64,000 bases of DNA from Chitinimonas taiwanensis DSM 18899 (GCF_900119825.1 NZ_FPKR01000013.1:1061-65060); one strand, 5' to 3'. Shown: positions 26,501-41,554, counted from the stretch's first letter. Notes: generated by a model not told the origin, from the letters alone. A program made the numbers and translations.

Positions 26501-27696
26501 GCGAGCTGCACCGCCGGGCGGGCAATCGCGCGTTCCTGAATCGGCCAGTTGACCACAGCCGCCAGCACGCCAAGCGCAATCGAGATATACCAGACGATGT
26601 TGTAGGACCCCGTGTGGTCATACAACCAGCCGCCAAGCCAGACGCCGAGGAAGCTGCCGATCTGGTGCGAGAAGAACACGAAGCCCGACAACATGCCCAG
26701 ATGCTTGACGCCGAAGATGGTGGCAATCACCCCATTGGTCAGCGGCACGGTGGACAGCCACAGAAAGCCCATCGCCGCGGCGAACAGCCACACGCTCCAG
26801 GCCGACAGCGGCGCGAGCAGGAAGAGCGTGATCGCCACGGCGCGGGCCAGGTAGATAAAGGACAGCAGGTATTTCTTGGTGAAACGCGCGCCAAGCTGGC
26901 CGGCCGTATAGGTGCCAAACACATTGAATAGGCCGATCAGGGCCAAGGCACCGGCCGCCACGCTAGCCGGTAGGCCGAAATCCTTCAGATAGGCGGGCAG
27001 GTGCACGCCGATGAACACCACCTGGAAGCCGCACACAAAGTAACCGGCCATCAGCATCTGGAAGCTCGGGTAGCGGAAGGCTTCGCGCGCGGCCGCCCAC
27101 ACGCTCTGGCTGCCGGCCGCGTGGGCGGGCAGCGGTGCCTCGCGCAGGCCGCGCGCGGCCGGAATGATCAGTAGCGACATGGCCGACAGGATCAGCAGGG
27201 CATTGATCCAGCCCACGCCGCCGATCAATTGCTGCTCGATCGGCACCATCAGAAACTGGCCGAAGCTGCCGGCCGCCGACGCGAGCCCCATCGCCTGCGA
27301 GCGCTGATTCTCTGGCACCGCGCGGCCGATGACGCCGAACACGATGCTATAGGTGGAACCGGACAGTGCGAGCCCCAGCAGCAGGCCGGCCGAGGCGGAG
27401 AACAGCAGACCGCTGCTGGATACCGTCATCAGCGCCAAGCCGGCCGCATACAGCAGCGCGCCCACCACCAGCACGCGCACCGCGCCAAAGCGGTCGGCCA
27501 GCGCGCCGGTAAACGGCTGGGCCAGGCCCCAGACCAGGTTCTGTAGGCCCAGGGCAAAGGCGAACACCTCGCGCGTCCAGCCGAAATCGGCCGTCATCGG
27601 CTGCAGAAAGAAACCGAAACCATGCCGTATGCCCATCGACAGGGACACGATAATGCCGGCGCACAGCAGCACACGGCGAACAGCGGGCGTATTCAT
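26497..27696 (-). CDS. Major facilitator superfamily transporter
   Basis: A 399-aa carrier with about 12 membrane helices. MFS marks include 'LGLQNLVWGLAQPFTGALADRFGAVRVLVVG' (parts GALADRFGAVR), the 'GLASAAGSFGQFLMVPIEQQLI' helix start, 'LGARFTKKYLLSF' as the second-half loop motif, and 'SHQIGSFLGVWLGGWLYDHTGSYNIVWYISI' (parts SHQIGSFLG and YDHTGSYN), resembling monocarboxylate/oxalate-type carriers. The substrate is unknown. It is divergent from the GlxA-type regulator (188 bases) and overlaps the 40-aa gene downstream. Confidence 0.88.
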   Translation of the reverse strand: MNTPAVRRVLLCAGIIVSLSMGIRHGFGFFLQPMTADFGWTREVFAFALGLQNLVWGLAQPFTGALADRFGAVRVLVVGALLYAAGLALMTVSSSGLLFSASAGLLLGLALSGSTYSIVFGVIGRAVPENQRSQAMGLASAAGSFGQFLMVPIEQQLIGGVGWINALLILSAMSLLIIPAARGLREAPLPAHAAGSQSVWAAAREAFRYPSFQMLMAGYFVCGFQVVFIGVHLPAYLKDFGLPASVAAGALALIGLFNVFGTYTAGQLGARFTKKYLLSFIYLARAVAITLFLLAPLSAWSVWLFAAAMGFLWLSTVPLTNGVIATIFGVKHLGMLSGFVFFSHQIGSFLGVWLGGWLYDHTGSYNIVWYISIALGVLAAVVNWPIQERAIARPAVQLA

Positions 27697-27884
27697 GCGG
27701 GAAACTCCGTTGGGGATGGCTGCACTGTGCGCCGCCCGGCCGGGCGCGCCAAGAGACAGTCGGGGCCAAGCGCACCGTCACAGCACCGCGCGGGGCGGAT
27801 TTGGCAGAAAATGACGCAAGATTGGCATTTCAGCCAAAGTAGCCGGCGGCAAGCTGGTCCAAGCCCACCCTCAGGAGCCCCATC

Positions 27885-28853
27885 ATGTCTCACCGCCCGC
27901 CGCGCCATGTGCTGTTCATGCTTTGCGACAAAGTCAATGTGCTGGACGTGACCGGCCCCTTGGAGGTGCTGTCCCAGCCCTGCCGCCTACAAGCCGACGC
28001 ACCGCCCTACCGGATCACAGTGGCCTCGCTACAGGGCGGGCTGATCACTACCTCGGCCGGCCTGCGCCTCGATACCGTGCCGATCGCCAGTGTCGAGATG
28101 CGCAGCGTGCACACGCTGATCCTGCCTGGCGGTGGCGCCGGCTATGTGCCGTTTGCACCGCAGGCGCTGGTGGACTGGATCAGCATGCACGCCAGCGGCA
28201 TCGCACGCATCTGCTCGACCTGTACCGGCGCCTTCACCCTGGCGGCCACGGGTCTGTTGGCTGGGCGACGCGTGACCACCCACTGGCTGGCCGGCGCGAA
28301 TCTGCTCGCGCTCGACCCCAGCCTGCAACTGGAGGCCGATGCGCTGTTCGTGGCCGACGGCAAATTCTGGACCGCGGCAGGCGTCTCGGCCGGCATCGAT
28401 CTGGCCCTGGCCCTGCTGGAAAGCGACCTCGGCCACCAGACCGCCATGCAGGTGGCCCAACGCCTGGTGGTCTTCCTCAAGCGCCCGGGCGGCCAGTCAC
28501 AGTTTAGCCAGGCACTGCGCCAGCAGAGCCAGGAAGGTGCACTGGCCGATTTGCATGGCTGGATGGCGGCCAATCTGCAGCGCGAGCTAAGCGTGGCCCA
28601 GCTGGCCGAGCAGGCTGGCATGAGCGTGCGCAGCTTCGCGCGCCACTACCAGCGCAAGGTCGGCATGACACCGGCCAAGGCCGTGGCCGCCATGCGTTTG
28701 GAAGCAGCCAGCCAGGCGCTGGCACATAGCAAGCGGCCGCTGAAGGCGATCGCCGCCGATTGCGGCTTTGGCGATGAGCAGGCCCTGCGACGCGCCTTTC
28801 AGCGCCAGTTTGGCATTGCACCGGCCAGCTACCGCGCGCGCTTCGCGGCCTAG
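27885..28853 (+). CDS. GlxA-family AraC-type transcriptional regulator
   Basis: A 322-aa regulator. Residues 8-190 are a DJ-1/PfpI amidotransferase-like domain (VLFMLCDKVNVLDVTGPLEV, TLILPGGGAGYVPF, ICSTCTGAFTLAATGLLAGR, VTTHW). The cysteine in TCTGAF sits at the nucleophile-elbow position but such regulators are usually not enzymes. Residues about 220-320 are an AraC DNA-binding domain (ANLQRELSVAQLAEQAGMSV, FARHYQRKVGMTPAKAVAAM, ADCGFGDEQALRRAFQRQF). It is divergent from the MFS gene and probably controls it. Confidence 0.92.
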   Translation: MSHRPPRHVLFMLCDKVNVLDVTGPLEVLSQPCRLQADAPPYRITVASLQGGLITTSAGLRLDTVPIASVEMRSVHTLILPGGGAGYVPFAPQALVDWISMHASGIARICSTCTGAFTLAATGLLAGRRVTTHWLAGANLLALDPSLQLEADALFVADGKFWTAAGVSAGIDLALALLESDLGHQTAMQVAQRLVVFLKRPGGQSQFSQALRQQSQEGALADLHGWMAANLQRELSVAQLAEQAGMSVRSFARHYQRKVGMTPAKAVAAMRLEAASQALAHSKRPLKAIAADCGFGDEQALRRAFQRQFGIAPASYRARFAA

Positions 28854-28883
28854 CCCCCGGCAGTGCAGGCCGCGCCAAGCATG

Positions 28884-28910
28884 AAAAACGCCGCGCGAAG
28901 GCGGCGTTAT
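28884..28910 (-). terminator. Intrinsic terminator of the serC transcript
   Basis: An 8-bp stem (AACGCCGC/GCGGCGTT) with a six-base loop, followed by T5 on the minus strand. It sits 19 bases after the serC stop and also 30 bases after the glxA-type stop. Confidence 0.75.
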
Positions 28911-28928
28911 CGGGCAGGCGCTCAGCGC

Positions 28929-30014
28929 TCAGCCATGGTTGCGGGCAAAGTCCTGCATGAAGCTGGTCAAGGCCTTCACGCCTTCCAAGGGCATGGCGTT
29001 GTAGATGCTGGCCCGCATGCCGCCGGTGACCCGGTGGCCCTTGATCTGCAGCAGATTGCGCGCGGCGGCCTGCTTGATGAAGTCCTCGTCCAGACGCTCG
29101 TCCGCCAGACGGAAGGGCACATTCATACGCGAACGGAACGGCTTTTCCACCGGGCAGTGGTAGAAGCCAGCCGAGGTATCGATGGTTTCGTACAGCAGCG
29201 CCGCCTTCTCGATATTGCGCTGCTCGATGGCCTTCAGCCCGCCCTGTCGCTGCATCCACTTGAACACCAGACCCGCCACATACATGGCGAAGGTCGGCGG
29301 GGTGTTGTACATCGAGTCGGCCTCGGCCAATACCTTGTAGTCGAACATGGTCGGGGTGCCCGGCAGCGCCTGGCCGAGCAGGTCTTCACGCACGATGACG
29401 ATGGTCAGCCCGGCCGGGCCGATATTCTTCTGCGCACCGCCGTAGATCAGGCCGAACTGGCTGACATCGACCGGGCGGGACAGGAAGTTGGACGACATAT
29501 CACAGACCAGCGGTACATCGCCGGTATGCGGAACGAAGGGGAACTCCACCCCGCTCAGCGTCTCGTTCGAGGTGTAGTGCACATAGGCAGCCTGCGGGTC
29601 GAGCTGCCAGTCGCTTTCCGCCGGCACCGCGTTATAGCCTTGCGCTTCACCACTGGCCGCGACGCGCACCTGACCGTATTTGCGCGCTTCCTTCATGGCC
29701 AGCTTCGACCAATGGCCGGTCTCGATGAAATCGATGCTGGTTTTCCCACGCAGCAGATTCATCGGCACCATGGCGAACTGGCTGGTGGCGCCGCCTTGCA
29801 GGAAGAGCACGCGGTAATTGGCCGGGATGCCCATCACCGCGCGCAGGTCTTCCTCCGCCTCGGCGGCGATCTGCATGAACTCGCGCCCGCGGTGGCTCAT
29901 CTCCATCACCGACATGCCGCTACCGTGCCAGTCGAGCAGTTCCTTCTGCACTTCCAGCAAGACTTCACGGGGTAACACGGCAGGGCCGGCGCTGAAATTG
30001 AACACGGGGGTCAT
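28929..30014 (-). CDS. serC: Phosphoserine aminotransferase
   Basis: A 361-aa PLP enzyme converting 3-phosphohydroxypyruvate to phosphoserine; it also serves pyridoxine synthesis. It starts MTPVFNFSAGPAVLPREVL, the standard beginning. Other marks are 'MSHRGREFM', 'FLQGGATSQFAMVPMNLL', 'CDMSSNFLSRPVDVSQFG' and the cofactor lysine in IYGGAQKNIGPAGLT. The end is KGHRVTGGMRASIYNAMP. Length is standard. It lies downstream of gyrA and two thioesterase genes on the same strand and ends at a terminator. Confidence 0.97.
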   Translation of the reverse strand: MTPVFNFSAGPAVLPREVLLEVQKELLDWHGSGMSVMEMSHRGREFMQIAAEAEEDLRAVMGIPANYRVLFLQGGATSQFAMVPMNLLRGKTSIDFIETGHWSKLAMKEARKYGQVRVAASGEAQGYNAVPAESDWQLDPQAAYVHYTSNETLSGVEFPFVPHTGDVPLVCDMSSNFLSRPVDVSQFGLIYGGAQKNIGPAGLTIVIVREDLLGQALPGTPTMFDYKVLAEADSMYNTPPTFAMYVAGLVFKWMQRQGGLKAIEQRNIEKAALLYETIDTSAGFYHCPVEKPFRSRMNVPFRLADERLDEDFIKQAAARNLLQIKGHRVTGGMRASIYNAMPLEGVKALTSFMQDFARNHG

Positions 30015-30105
30015 GGGAGCTCCAGAGCGTTGAGACAGTATTCAGACAAGGCGCACGCCGGCGAGTTTGGCCGCCACGGCGGCCAATATTCACACCGGCA
30101 TGGCC

Positions 30106-30537
30106 TCAGGACAGCAGAAAATGCGCGCGCGCCACGGCGACTGGCTTGCTTTCGTCTTCCTGCCAGGCCGTCATGCGCACATTCGCCACCCGCTTACCCT
30201 GCTTGGTGATATCGCAGCGCGCGTACAGGCTCTGAGCCTTACCCGAACGCAGGAAGTCGAGCGAGAAATCGATGGTACGCGGCACCTCACTCGATTCACG
30301 CGCCCACACCAGATGCAGGAGCGCGGCGTTTTCCAGGAAACCGCCGATGGCTCCGCCATGCAGGGCGGGCAGATGTTCATTGCCGATATTGTGCTGGCTG
30401 AAGGGCAGCTCGAACAAAGGCTGGCCCTGATCTTCGCGCATCACCACGCCCAGCAGCTGGGCATAGGGAATCTGCTCGATCAGGCGTGAGTAATCGCCCG
30501 ATTCCTTGGCAGCCTGCAGGTTTTCCAGTTGCACCAT
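30106..30537 (-). CDS. PaaI-type hotdog thioesterase (second of two)
   Basis: A 143-aa hotdog-fold protein from the ATG at 30537, preceded by GGGAGG in the tail of the previous gene. The core motif HGGAIGGFLENAALLHLVWA carries the family's Gly-rich helix start (LHGGAIGGFLE), followed by PRTIDFSLDFLRSGKAQ and ITKQGKRVANVRMTAWQEDE. Family members hydrolyse acyl-CoA thioesters. The stop of its neighbour is one base upstream, so the two form a tandem pair and may make a heteromer (inference). The substrate is unknown. Confidence 0.85.
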   Translation of the reverse strand: MVQLENLQAAKESGDYSRLIEQIPYAQLLGVVMREDQGQPLFELPFSQHNIGNEHLPALHGGAIGGFLENAALLHLVWARESSEVPRTIDFSLDFLRSGKAQSLYARCDITKQGKRVANVRMTAWQEDESKPVAVARAHFLLS

Positions 30538-30538
30538 C

Positions 30539-31015
30539 TCAGCCTCCCTTCTTCGAGCCCAGCTGGGCCTGGCTGGATTCACGCATAAAGGTGCCGACGC
30601 CATGGGCAATCGGCTGATCGTTACCTTCCTGATAGGCGGTCGCGCGGGTAAAGGCGATCTGGCGACCCAGGCGATAGCACTCGGCCGTGCAATACACGGG
30701 CTGGCCCGGCGTGGCGCCGCGCAGATAGTCGATACGCAGGTCCAGCGTGGCAATCGCCTCACGCTCGGCCAGCAGGGAGAACACCGACAGCGCGCTGGTG
30801 GTGTCGATCAGGGAAGTCATCACCCCGCCATGCAGCACACCGGTGCGCGGGTTGCCCACCAGGGCGGTGTTGTACGGCAGGCGCAGCGTGGCACGCCCGC
30901 GCTCACCGTTCACGAACTCCAGGCCGATGGTAGCCGAATGCGGAATCTGGCAGAACCAGCGCGCCACATCATCGAACAGGGCCGGATTGAGTACCGGCAA
31001 GGGTAGGTTTTGCAT
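30539..31015 (-). CDS. PaaI-type hotdog thioesterase (first of two)
   Basis: A 158-aa hotdog-fold protein. The ATG at 31015 (MQNLPLPVLNPALFDD) is preferred over an upstream start in the intergenic hairpin. The active-site helix motif is VLHGGVMTSLIDTTSALSVF, with the expected acidic residue (ID). It continues ATLDLRIDYLRGATPG and YRLGRQIAFTRATAYQEGND. It is only about 24% alike by eye to the neighbouring copy in overall pattern, so an old duplication. The pair lies between gyrA and serC, an insertion relative to the usual gyrA-serC order. A GC-rich hairpin (31034-31055) separates it from gyrA. Confidence 0.85.
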   Translation of the reverse strand: MQNLPLPVLNPALFDDVARWFCQIPHSATIGLEFVNGERGRATLRLPYNTALVGNPRTGVLHGGVMTSLIDTTSALSVFSLLAEREAIATLDLRIDYLRGATPGQPVYCTAECYRLGRQIAFTRATAYQEGNDQPIAHGVGTFMRESSQAQLGSKKGG

Positions 31016-31062
31016 CTCAAGCGCTTTCCACGGGCTGCCCTCGCAGGCAGCCCCTATCAAAA

Positions 31063-33690
<2,628 letters not shown>

Positions 33691-33877
33691 TTTTTACCGT
33701 CTAGGCAGGCGAATTAAGCAAAAATTTTACCACGTGGCGACGCATGGCTCCAATTAAGGCGCAATTGTCATATTCTCCTGATTGCGGCGCATTGAAAGCG
33801 TCAAGTAAACTCGGCTCCGATGTGGCACCGGTAATTGTCTGAAGCAAATTCCAATCTCTACCCCATGGAGAATAACT

Positions 33878-34588
33878 ATGAAGATGAAACATACCCTGAT
33901 TCAGTCGGCCGTTCTGGCCGTGCTCGGTTTCGCTGCAGTTTCCGCCTCGGCCGCCAATGACGGCTACGCCACCGACACCCGCTCGCCTGTCGTGCGCAGC
34001 GGCACCGGCCTGTGCTGGCACACCAGCTCCTTCAGCAAGGAAAAGGCCATCGAGGAATGCGATCCGGATCTGGTGCCGAAGAAGGCCGCTCCGGTAGCTG
34101 CACCGGCCCCGGCCCCGGTTGTTGAAGCACCGGCCCCGGTCGTGGTGCCCGCTCCGGCTCCTGTCAAGCTGGCTACCCCGAAGAAGCTGGAAACCCTGAC
34201 CCTGAACGCCGCCGCCCTGTTCGACTTCGGCAAGGCCACCCTGAAGCAGGAAGGTGTTGACGCACTGAACGCCGTGGCAGCCGTGCTGCTCGAGCGCAAG
34301 TACGATCCGGCCAAGACCAAGATCGAAGTGGAAGGCCATACCGACCGCATCGGCAAGGCTGAAACCAACCAGAAGCTGTCCGAAGCTCGTGCCAATGCTG
34401 CCCGTCAGCAACTGGTCGACAAGGGCGTGCCGGCCGAGATGATCGTGGCCAAGGGCCTGGGTCTGACCGAACCGGTTACCCAACCGGCCGACTGCAAGAA
34501 GGTTGCCAAGAACCGCAAGAAGCTGGTCGAGTGCTACGCACCTGACCGTCGCGTCGAAGTGGAAATCTACGCCACCGTCGAGCAGTAA
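33878..34588 (+). CDS. OmpA-family outer-membrane protein
   Basis: A 236-aa protein. Residues 1-26 are a signal peptide ending SASA. Then come a short N-terminal segment with a Cys pair region (TGLCWHTSSF, IEECDPDLVPKK), a Pro/Ala/Val linker (residues about 69-100), and an OmpA peptidoglycan-binding domain (AAALFDFGKATLKQEGVDAL, KIEVEGHTDRIGKAETNQKL, SEARANAARQQLVDKG, DRRVEVEIYATVEQ). There is no eight-stranded barrel, so it resembles the class 4-type/RmpM-like short OmpA proteins of Neisseria-related bacteria. It probably tethers the outer membrane to the wall. GGAG lies eight bases before the ATG, and a terminator follows. Confidence 0.92.
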   Translation: MKMKHTLIQSAVLAVLGFAAVSASAANDGYATDTRSPVVRSGTGLCWHTSSFSKEKAIEECDPDLVPKKAAPVAAPAPAPVVEAPAPVVVPAPAPVKLATPKKLETLTLNAAALFDFGKATLKQEGVDALNAVAAVLLERKYDPAKTKIEVEGHTDRIGKAETNQKLSEARANAARQQLVDKGVPAEMIVAKGLGLTEPVTQPADCKKVAKNRKKLVECYAPDRRVEVEIYATVEQ

Positions 34589-34613
34589 GTCGCACGCCAG
34601 CGTGTTGTTCCTC

Positions 34614-34645
34614 AAAGCCCCGCCCCGTGCGGGGCTTTGTCTTTT
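34614..34645 (+). terminator. Intrinsic terminator of the OmpA-family gene
   Basis: A 10-bp stem (AAAGCCCCGC/GCGGGGCTTT) with a five-base loop, followed by GTCTTTTG. Confidence 0.85.
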
Positions 34646-34724
34646 GTGCCAGCGCGCGCATTCAGAGGGCATTCAGGCCCCCATGCTAGACTGATGGCCA
34701 TTCTCCCATGCCGACTTTGCCATC

Positions 34725-35324
34725 ATGCGCCACCTTCTGCTCCTTGCCCTTAGCCTGCCCAGCTTTGCCGGCGGCCTCGATCAGCTCAACCAGTTCCTCG
34801 AACAGACCAAGAGTTTCACCGCCGACTTCCAGCAGACCGTCACCCAGAAAGCTGGCAAGCAGCAGCAGGCCGGCGGCAGCATGGCCATCCTACGCCCAGG
34901 CCGTTTCGACTGGCGCTACACCAAGCCTTATGAGCAGCGCGTGGTCGGCGATGGCAAGCAGTTGTGGATTCATGACCCAGATCTGAACCAGGTAACCCGC
35001 AAGCAACTGGACCGCGCGCTGGGCGACAGCCCGGCGGCCCTCTTGGCCGGCAGCAATGAGCTGAGCAAGTCCTACCAGCTCAGCGAAGCCGGTAAGCGCG
35101 ATGGGCTGGAATGGGTGGAAGCCACCCCTAAGCAGCGCGACACCGGTTTCGAGCGCGTGCGCATCGGCTTCAAGGAAGCCCAGCCCATGGCGATGGAGCT
35201 GGCCGACAGCTTTGGCCAGACCACGCTGATTCGCTTTAGCAAGGTGGTACGCAATCCCAAGCTGGGCGCCGATCGCTTCCAGTTCAGCCCGCCGGCGGGT
35301 GCCGACGTAGTCTCGGCCGATTAA
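34725..35324 (+). CDS. lolA: Outer-membrane lipoprotein carrier protein LolA
   Basis: A 199-aa periplasmic chaperone that carries lipoproteins from LolCDE to the outer membrane. The signal peptide is MRHLLLLALSLPSFAGG. The mature domain has the family start LDQLNQFLEQTKSFTADFQQ, GGSMAILRPGRFDWRYTKPY, LWIHDPDLNQVTRKQLDRAL and GQTTLIRFSKVVRNPKL. The arginine in PGRFDW is the conserved gate residue of LolA. It starts a lolA-rarA-serS cluster common in proteobacteria. Confidence 0.96.
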   Translation: MRHLLLLALSLPSFAGGLDQLNQFLEQTKSFTADFQQTVTQKAGKQQQAGGSMAILRPGRFDWRYTKPYEQRVVGDGKQLWIHDPDLNQVTRKQLDRALGDSPAALLAGSNELSKSYQLSEAGKRDGLEWVEATPKQRDTGFERVRIGFKEAQPMAMELADSFGQTTLIRFSKVVRNPKLGADRFQFSPPAGADVVSAD

Positions 35325-35412
35325 GGCGCACATCAGCCTGCAGCAGGCAGCTCGCCTGCTGCACGGCGCCGCCTTCCGTTAAACTGGCGACCTGATTCGT
35401 TGTTTGGCCGCC

Positions 35413-38120
<2,708 letters not shown>

Positions 38121-38136
38121 GTACCGGTCCGACATG

Positions 38137-38166
38137 AAAAAAGCGACCCGCAGGTCGCTTTTTTCA
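38137..38166. terminator. Bidirectional terminator between serS and the DUF3460 gene
   Basis: A 12-bp perfect stem (AAAAAAGCGACC and its complement) around a CGCA loop, with T6/A6 on its two sides. Confidence 0.9.
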
Positions 38167-38180
38167 TGCTTGCTAACAGC

Positions 38181-38384
38181 TTACTCAGGCTGATAGACAT
38201 AGGGTTTTTGCTTGACGCGTGCCGCCTCGGCTTCCTGCTGTTGAGCGCGGTCGATTTGCTTATCCCACAGCAGCGCGCGGCCTTCCACCTGGCCCTTGGC
38301 AACATCCGGGTTCTTGTCCAGGAATTCACGCAGGAATTGGGTGGTTTCGGAAACGTAGGTAGTGTCTTTGAACAACAAGGCCAT
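38181..38384 (-). CDS. DUF3460 family protein
   Basis: A 67-aa protein from the ATG at 38384 (MALLFKDTTYVSETTQFL); the reading upstream of this ATG is non-coding. The end shows the family pattern 'EGRALLWDKQIDRAQQQEAEAARVKQKPYVYQPE' (key parts: GRALLWDKQ, ARVKQKPYVYQ). DUF3460 proteins are short, found almost only in betaproteobacteria, and have no known function. This is one of the taxonomic markers used here. It is monocistronic, closed by the shared terminator. Confidence 0.88.
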   Translation of the reverse strand: MALLFKDTTYVSETTQFLREFLDKNPDVAKGQVEGRALLWDKQIDRAQQQEAEAARVKQKPYVYQPE

Positions 38385-38446
38385 GCTGATTACTCCGGCA
38401 GATTCAGTGGCGCGATTATACGCATGCGCGCAGTGCGGCAGAAATG

Positions 38447-38474
38447 AAAAGGCCGGGCACAGGCCCGGCCAAAA
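38447..38474 (-). terminator. Intrinsic terminator of phaA
   Basis: GGCCGGGC/GCCCGGCC stem with a three- to four-base loop, followed by TTTTC on the minus strand, 16 bases past the phaA stop. Confidence 0.8.
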
Positions 38475-38489
38475 CACGCCGCCTGCGGC

Positions 38490-39671
38490 TTAGACGCGTT
38501 CGACGCAGAGTGCCACGCCCATGCCACCACCAATACACAGGGTGGCCAGGCCCTTCTTGGCATCGCGGCGGGCCATCTCATGCAGCAGGGTCACCAGCAC
38601 GCGTGCACCCGAAGCACCGATCGGGTGGCCAAGGGCAATCGCACCGCCATTCACGTTCACCTTGTTCCAGTCCCACTTCAGCTCGCGCGCCACGCCCAGC
38701 GCCTGGGCGGCGAAGGCCTCATTGGCTTCGATCAGATCAACCTGGTCCAGAGTCCAGCCCGCACGGGCCAGCGCACGCAGGGTGGCCGGCACCGGGCCCA
38801 TGCCCATGATGCTCGGTTCCACGCCGCTGGAGGCATAGCCAGCGATACGGGCCAGCGGCTTCAGGCCCAGTTCCTTGGCCTTTTCGGCGCTCATCAGCAT
38901 CACGGCAGCCGCACCGTCATTCAGGCCCGAGGCATTGCCGGCAGTGACCGAACCCTCTTTGTTGAAGGCTGGGCGCAGCTTCTGCAGCGCGTCCATGGTG
39001 GTGCCAGCCTTGATGTACTCATCCGCGGCAAACGCGACCGGGTCGCCCTTACGCTGCGGAATCAGCACCGGCACGATCTCATCGGCGAACTTGCCGGCCT
39101 TCTGCGCAGCCTCGGCCTTGTTCTGCGAAGCCAGCGCCAGCTCATCCTGCTCCTGACGGCTGATGCCGTACTTGGCGGCGATATTCTCGGCCGTGACGCC
39201 CATGTGGTAGTTGTTGTACACATCGGTCAGACCATCGGCCACCATGCTGTCCACCAGCGTGCCATTGCCCATGCGGATGCCATCACGGCTGTTCATCAAT
39301 AGGTGCGGGGCCAGCGACATGTTTTCCTGACCGCCAGCGATCACGATGTCGGCATCGCCCGCCAGAATCGACTGCACGGCCAGATGGGTGGCTTTCAGAC
39401 CCGAGCCGCAGACCTGGTTGATGGTCAGGGCCGGCACGGAGACCGGAATACCGGCCTTGATCAGCGCCTGACGGGCCGGGTTCTGCCCGAGACCGGCCTG
39501 CAGCACATTACCCAGAATCACTTCACTGATCTGATCGGCGGCCACGCCGGTCTTTTCCAGCAAGGCCTTGATCACGGTGGCACCAAGCTCGGGCGCGGAC
39601 ACTTTGGCCAGGCTGCCACCGAAAGCACCAATGGCAGTACGCTGGGCTGCAACGATAACGACTTCGGACAT
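38490..39671 (-). CDS. phaA: Acetyl-CoA C-acetyltransferase (beta-ketothiolase)
   Basis: A 393-aa thiolase from the ATG at 39671 ([25 protein letters not shown] upstream). The acyl-accepting cysteine is in [14 protein letters not shown] (near residue 88), the catalytic His in [17 protein letters not shown] and the second Cys in [11 protein letters not shown]. It condenses two acetyl-CoA to acetoacetyl-CoA. The closely linked PHA synthase just upstream on the same strand argues for a role in polyhydroxybutyrate synthesis (phaA) rather than fatty-acid breakdown (atoB). The reductase phaB is not in the window. Confidence 0.93.
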   Translation of the reverse strand: MSEVVIVAAQRTAIGAFGGSLAKVSAPELGATVIKALLEKTGVAADQISEVILGNVLQAGLGQNPARQALIKAGIPVSVPALTINQVCGSGLKATHLAVQSILAGDADIVIAGGQENMSLAPHLLMNSRDGIRMGNGTLVDSMVADGLTDVYNNYHMGVTAENIAAKYGISRQEQDELALASQNKAEAAQKAGKFADEIVPVLIPQRKGDPVAFAADEYIKAGTTMDALQKLRPAFNKEGSVTAGNASGLNDGAAAVMLMSAEKAKELGLKPLARIAGYASSGVEPSIMGMGPVPATLRALARAGWTLDQVDLIEANEAFAAQALGVARELKWDWNKVNVNGGAIALGHPIGASGARVLVTLLHEMARRDAKKGLATLCIGGGMGVALCVERV

Positions 39672-39749
39672 GGGACTACTCCTGCTAGGGTGGGGAGGAT
39701 CGCACCGCGGGCCGGCCAATGCCGGCTCCGGGTGTGATTCGCTTTATTG

Positions 39750-39769
39750 CACCCCGCAAAAACGGGGTG
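39750..39769 (-). other. Hairpin between phaC and phaA
   Basis: CACCCCG/CGGGGTG, a 7-bp stem with a six-base loop, 21 bases past the phaC stop. No T-run follows on the minus strand, so it is more likely an RNA-processing or stability element than a full terminator. Confidence 0.5.
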
Positions 39770-39790
39770 GCCGGGTTGAAGGGTTGGAGA

Positions 39791-41554
39791 TCAGGCCGCG
39801 CCGGCGCCGACCTTGGCTTTCACATAGCTGCCTGGCGCCGCTTCGATGGCCTTGTACTTGGTGTTGCCGGGCTTCTTGGGCGCGGCAATCTGCTTGCCGG
39901 ATTTCGGAATCAGCCACTGGTCCCAATCCTGCCACCAGCTGCCCGGCCGGCTTTCCGCCTCGGCCAGCCAGGTGTCGGGATCGGCCGGGTAGGCATCATT
40001 GACCCAGTAGTTGCGCTTGCCTGGGCCGACCGGGTTGATCGAGCCGGCAATATGACCCGAGGCCCCCAGCACATAGCGCAGCTGCTTGCTACCCAGCAGC
40101 TGCGTGCCGCGATAGGCCGACTGCCAGGGCACGATATGGTCCTCGCGCGCGGCAAAGATATAGATGGGCCAATCGTACTCGCGTACATCGACCGGCACGC
40201 CACAAACCTGCATCGCACCTGGCTTGGCCAGATTGTTTTCCAGATACATCTGGCGCAGGAAGAAGGTATGCATGGGCAGCGGCAGATTGGCCGAGTCGTT
40301 GTTCCAGTACAGGAGATCGAAGGGTGGCGGAGTTTTGCCCTTCAAGTAGTTGTTCACCACATAGTTCCAGATCAGGTCATTGGCACGCAGCATGGCGAAG
40401 GCGCGCGCCAACTCCTTGCCACTGATCACGCCACCTTCGGCCAGCTTGGCCTCGCGCGACTTGACCAGGTCCTCATCCACGAACTGCTTGATCTCGCCCG
40501 GCTCGGTATGGTCAATCAGCGAGGTCATGAAGGTGACGCTCTCGAACCAGTCCAGCCCGCGCGCCTTCATCACCGCCAGGGTGGTGGTCAGAATCACCCC
40601 GCCAATGCAGAAGCCGAGCACATTGAGTTTGTCCTGCTTGCTGATCTCGCGCACCACCTCGGCGGCCTTGATCACACCGTGTTCCACGTAGTCATCCCAA
40701 GTGGTCTGGCCGAGCTCTGGGGTGATGCTGCGCCAGGACACCATGAACACCGTGTAACCCTGGGCCACGAAATGGCGCACCATCGAGTTCTCGGGCTGCA
40801 GATCCATCAGGTAGTACTTGTTCACTGCCGGCGGTACGAACAGCAGGGGGCGCTCGTAAACCTTCTCGGTGGTTGGCGTGTACTGGATCAGCTGGAACAA
40901 CTCGCTCTGGAACACCACCGTACCCGGGGTAATCGCCAGATTCTCGCCCACCGCGAACTTCGTCTCATCGGTCATCGAGATATGGCCCTTGGCCATATCT
41001 TCCGACAGCTTGCGCATGCCCTCGGCCAGGCTCTCGCCCTTGGTATCGATGGCCAGCTTGATCACTTCCGGATTGGTGAGCGCGAAATTGGAGGGCGACA
41101 TCGCGTCGATGAACTGCTGGGTGTAGAAACCCACTTTCTCGCGCGTAGCCTCATCCATGGGCACACCATCAACCAGCTCATTCAGCCATTTGGCGCTGAG
41201 CAGATAGTGCTGCTTCATGTAATCGAAGAACGGATACTGCGCCCACTCGGGTGCCGCAAAACGCCGATCGCCGCGCGCAGCTGGCTCGGCGGGCTTACTC
41301 TGTACACCAAGCAAGCCACTCCACAGATTCATCTGCTGCTGGTAGTAGCTGCTCTGCATGCCCAGGAGTTGCTGGGTATTGCCCATCAGCCCCTGCATGA
41401 ATTGATCGATTGGCGCCGAAGAAGCGCTATTCGCGACGGGCTGCAAGCCAGCCACGAAGCGTTCAAACAGCTTGCGGTTGCTCTCCGTCAGCGATTGCAT
41501 GAAATCGTCAAAACGGATCGTGTCGCTATTGGACTGGCTCAATGCTGTCTCCAT
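39791..41554 (-). CDS. phaC: Class I poly(3-hydroxyalkanoate) synthase
   Basis: A 587-aa polymerase counted from the ATG at 41554; a TTG 33 bases upstream is an alternative. It links hydroxyacyl-CoA into PHA granules. The lipase-like box is GFCIGG, with cysteine as nucleophile, in [18 protein letters not shown]. Other class I marks are '[20 protein letters not shown]', '[15 protein letters not shown]', '[20 protein letters not shown]', '[20 protein letters not shown]' (parts), the aspartate region [15 protein letters not shown] and the histidine in [12 protein letters not shown]. The 300 bases upstream hold only the divergent promoter region shared with pbpG. Confidence 0.96.
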   Translation of the reverse strand: METALSQSNSDTIRFDDFMQSLTESNRKLFERFVAGLQPVANSASSAPIDQFMQGLMGNTQQLLGMQSSYYQQQMNLWSGLLGVQSKPAEPAARGDRRFAAPEWAQYPFFDYMKQHYLLSAKWLNELVDGVPMDEATREKVGFYTQQFIDAMSPSNFALTNPEVIKLAIDTKGESLAEGMRKLSEDMAKGHISMTDETKFAVGENLAITPGTVVFQSELFQLIQYTPTTEKVYERPLLFVPPAVNKYYLMDLQPENSMVRHFVAQGYTVFMVSWRSITPELGQTTWDDYVEHGVIKAAEVVREISKQDKLNVLGFCIGGVILTTTLAVMKARGLDWFESVTFMTSLIDHTEPGEIKQFVDEDLVKSREAKLAEGGVISGKELARAFAMLRANDLIWNYVVNNYLKGKTPPPFDLLYWNNDSANLPLPMHTFFLRQMYLENNLAKPGAMQVCGVPVDVREYDWPIYIFAAREDHIVPWQSAYRGTQLLGSKQLRYVLGASGHIAGSINPVGPGKRNYWVNDAYPADPDTWLAEAESRPGSWWQDWDQWLIPKSGKQIAAPKKPGNTKYKAIEAAPGSYVKAKVGAGAA

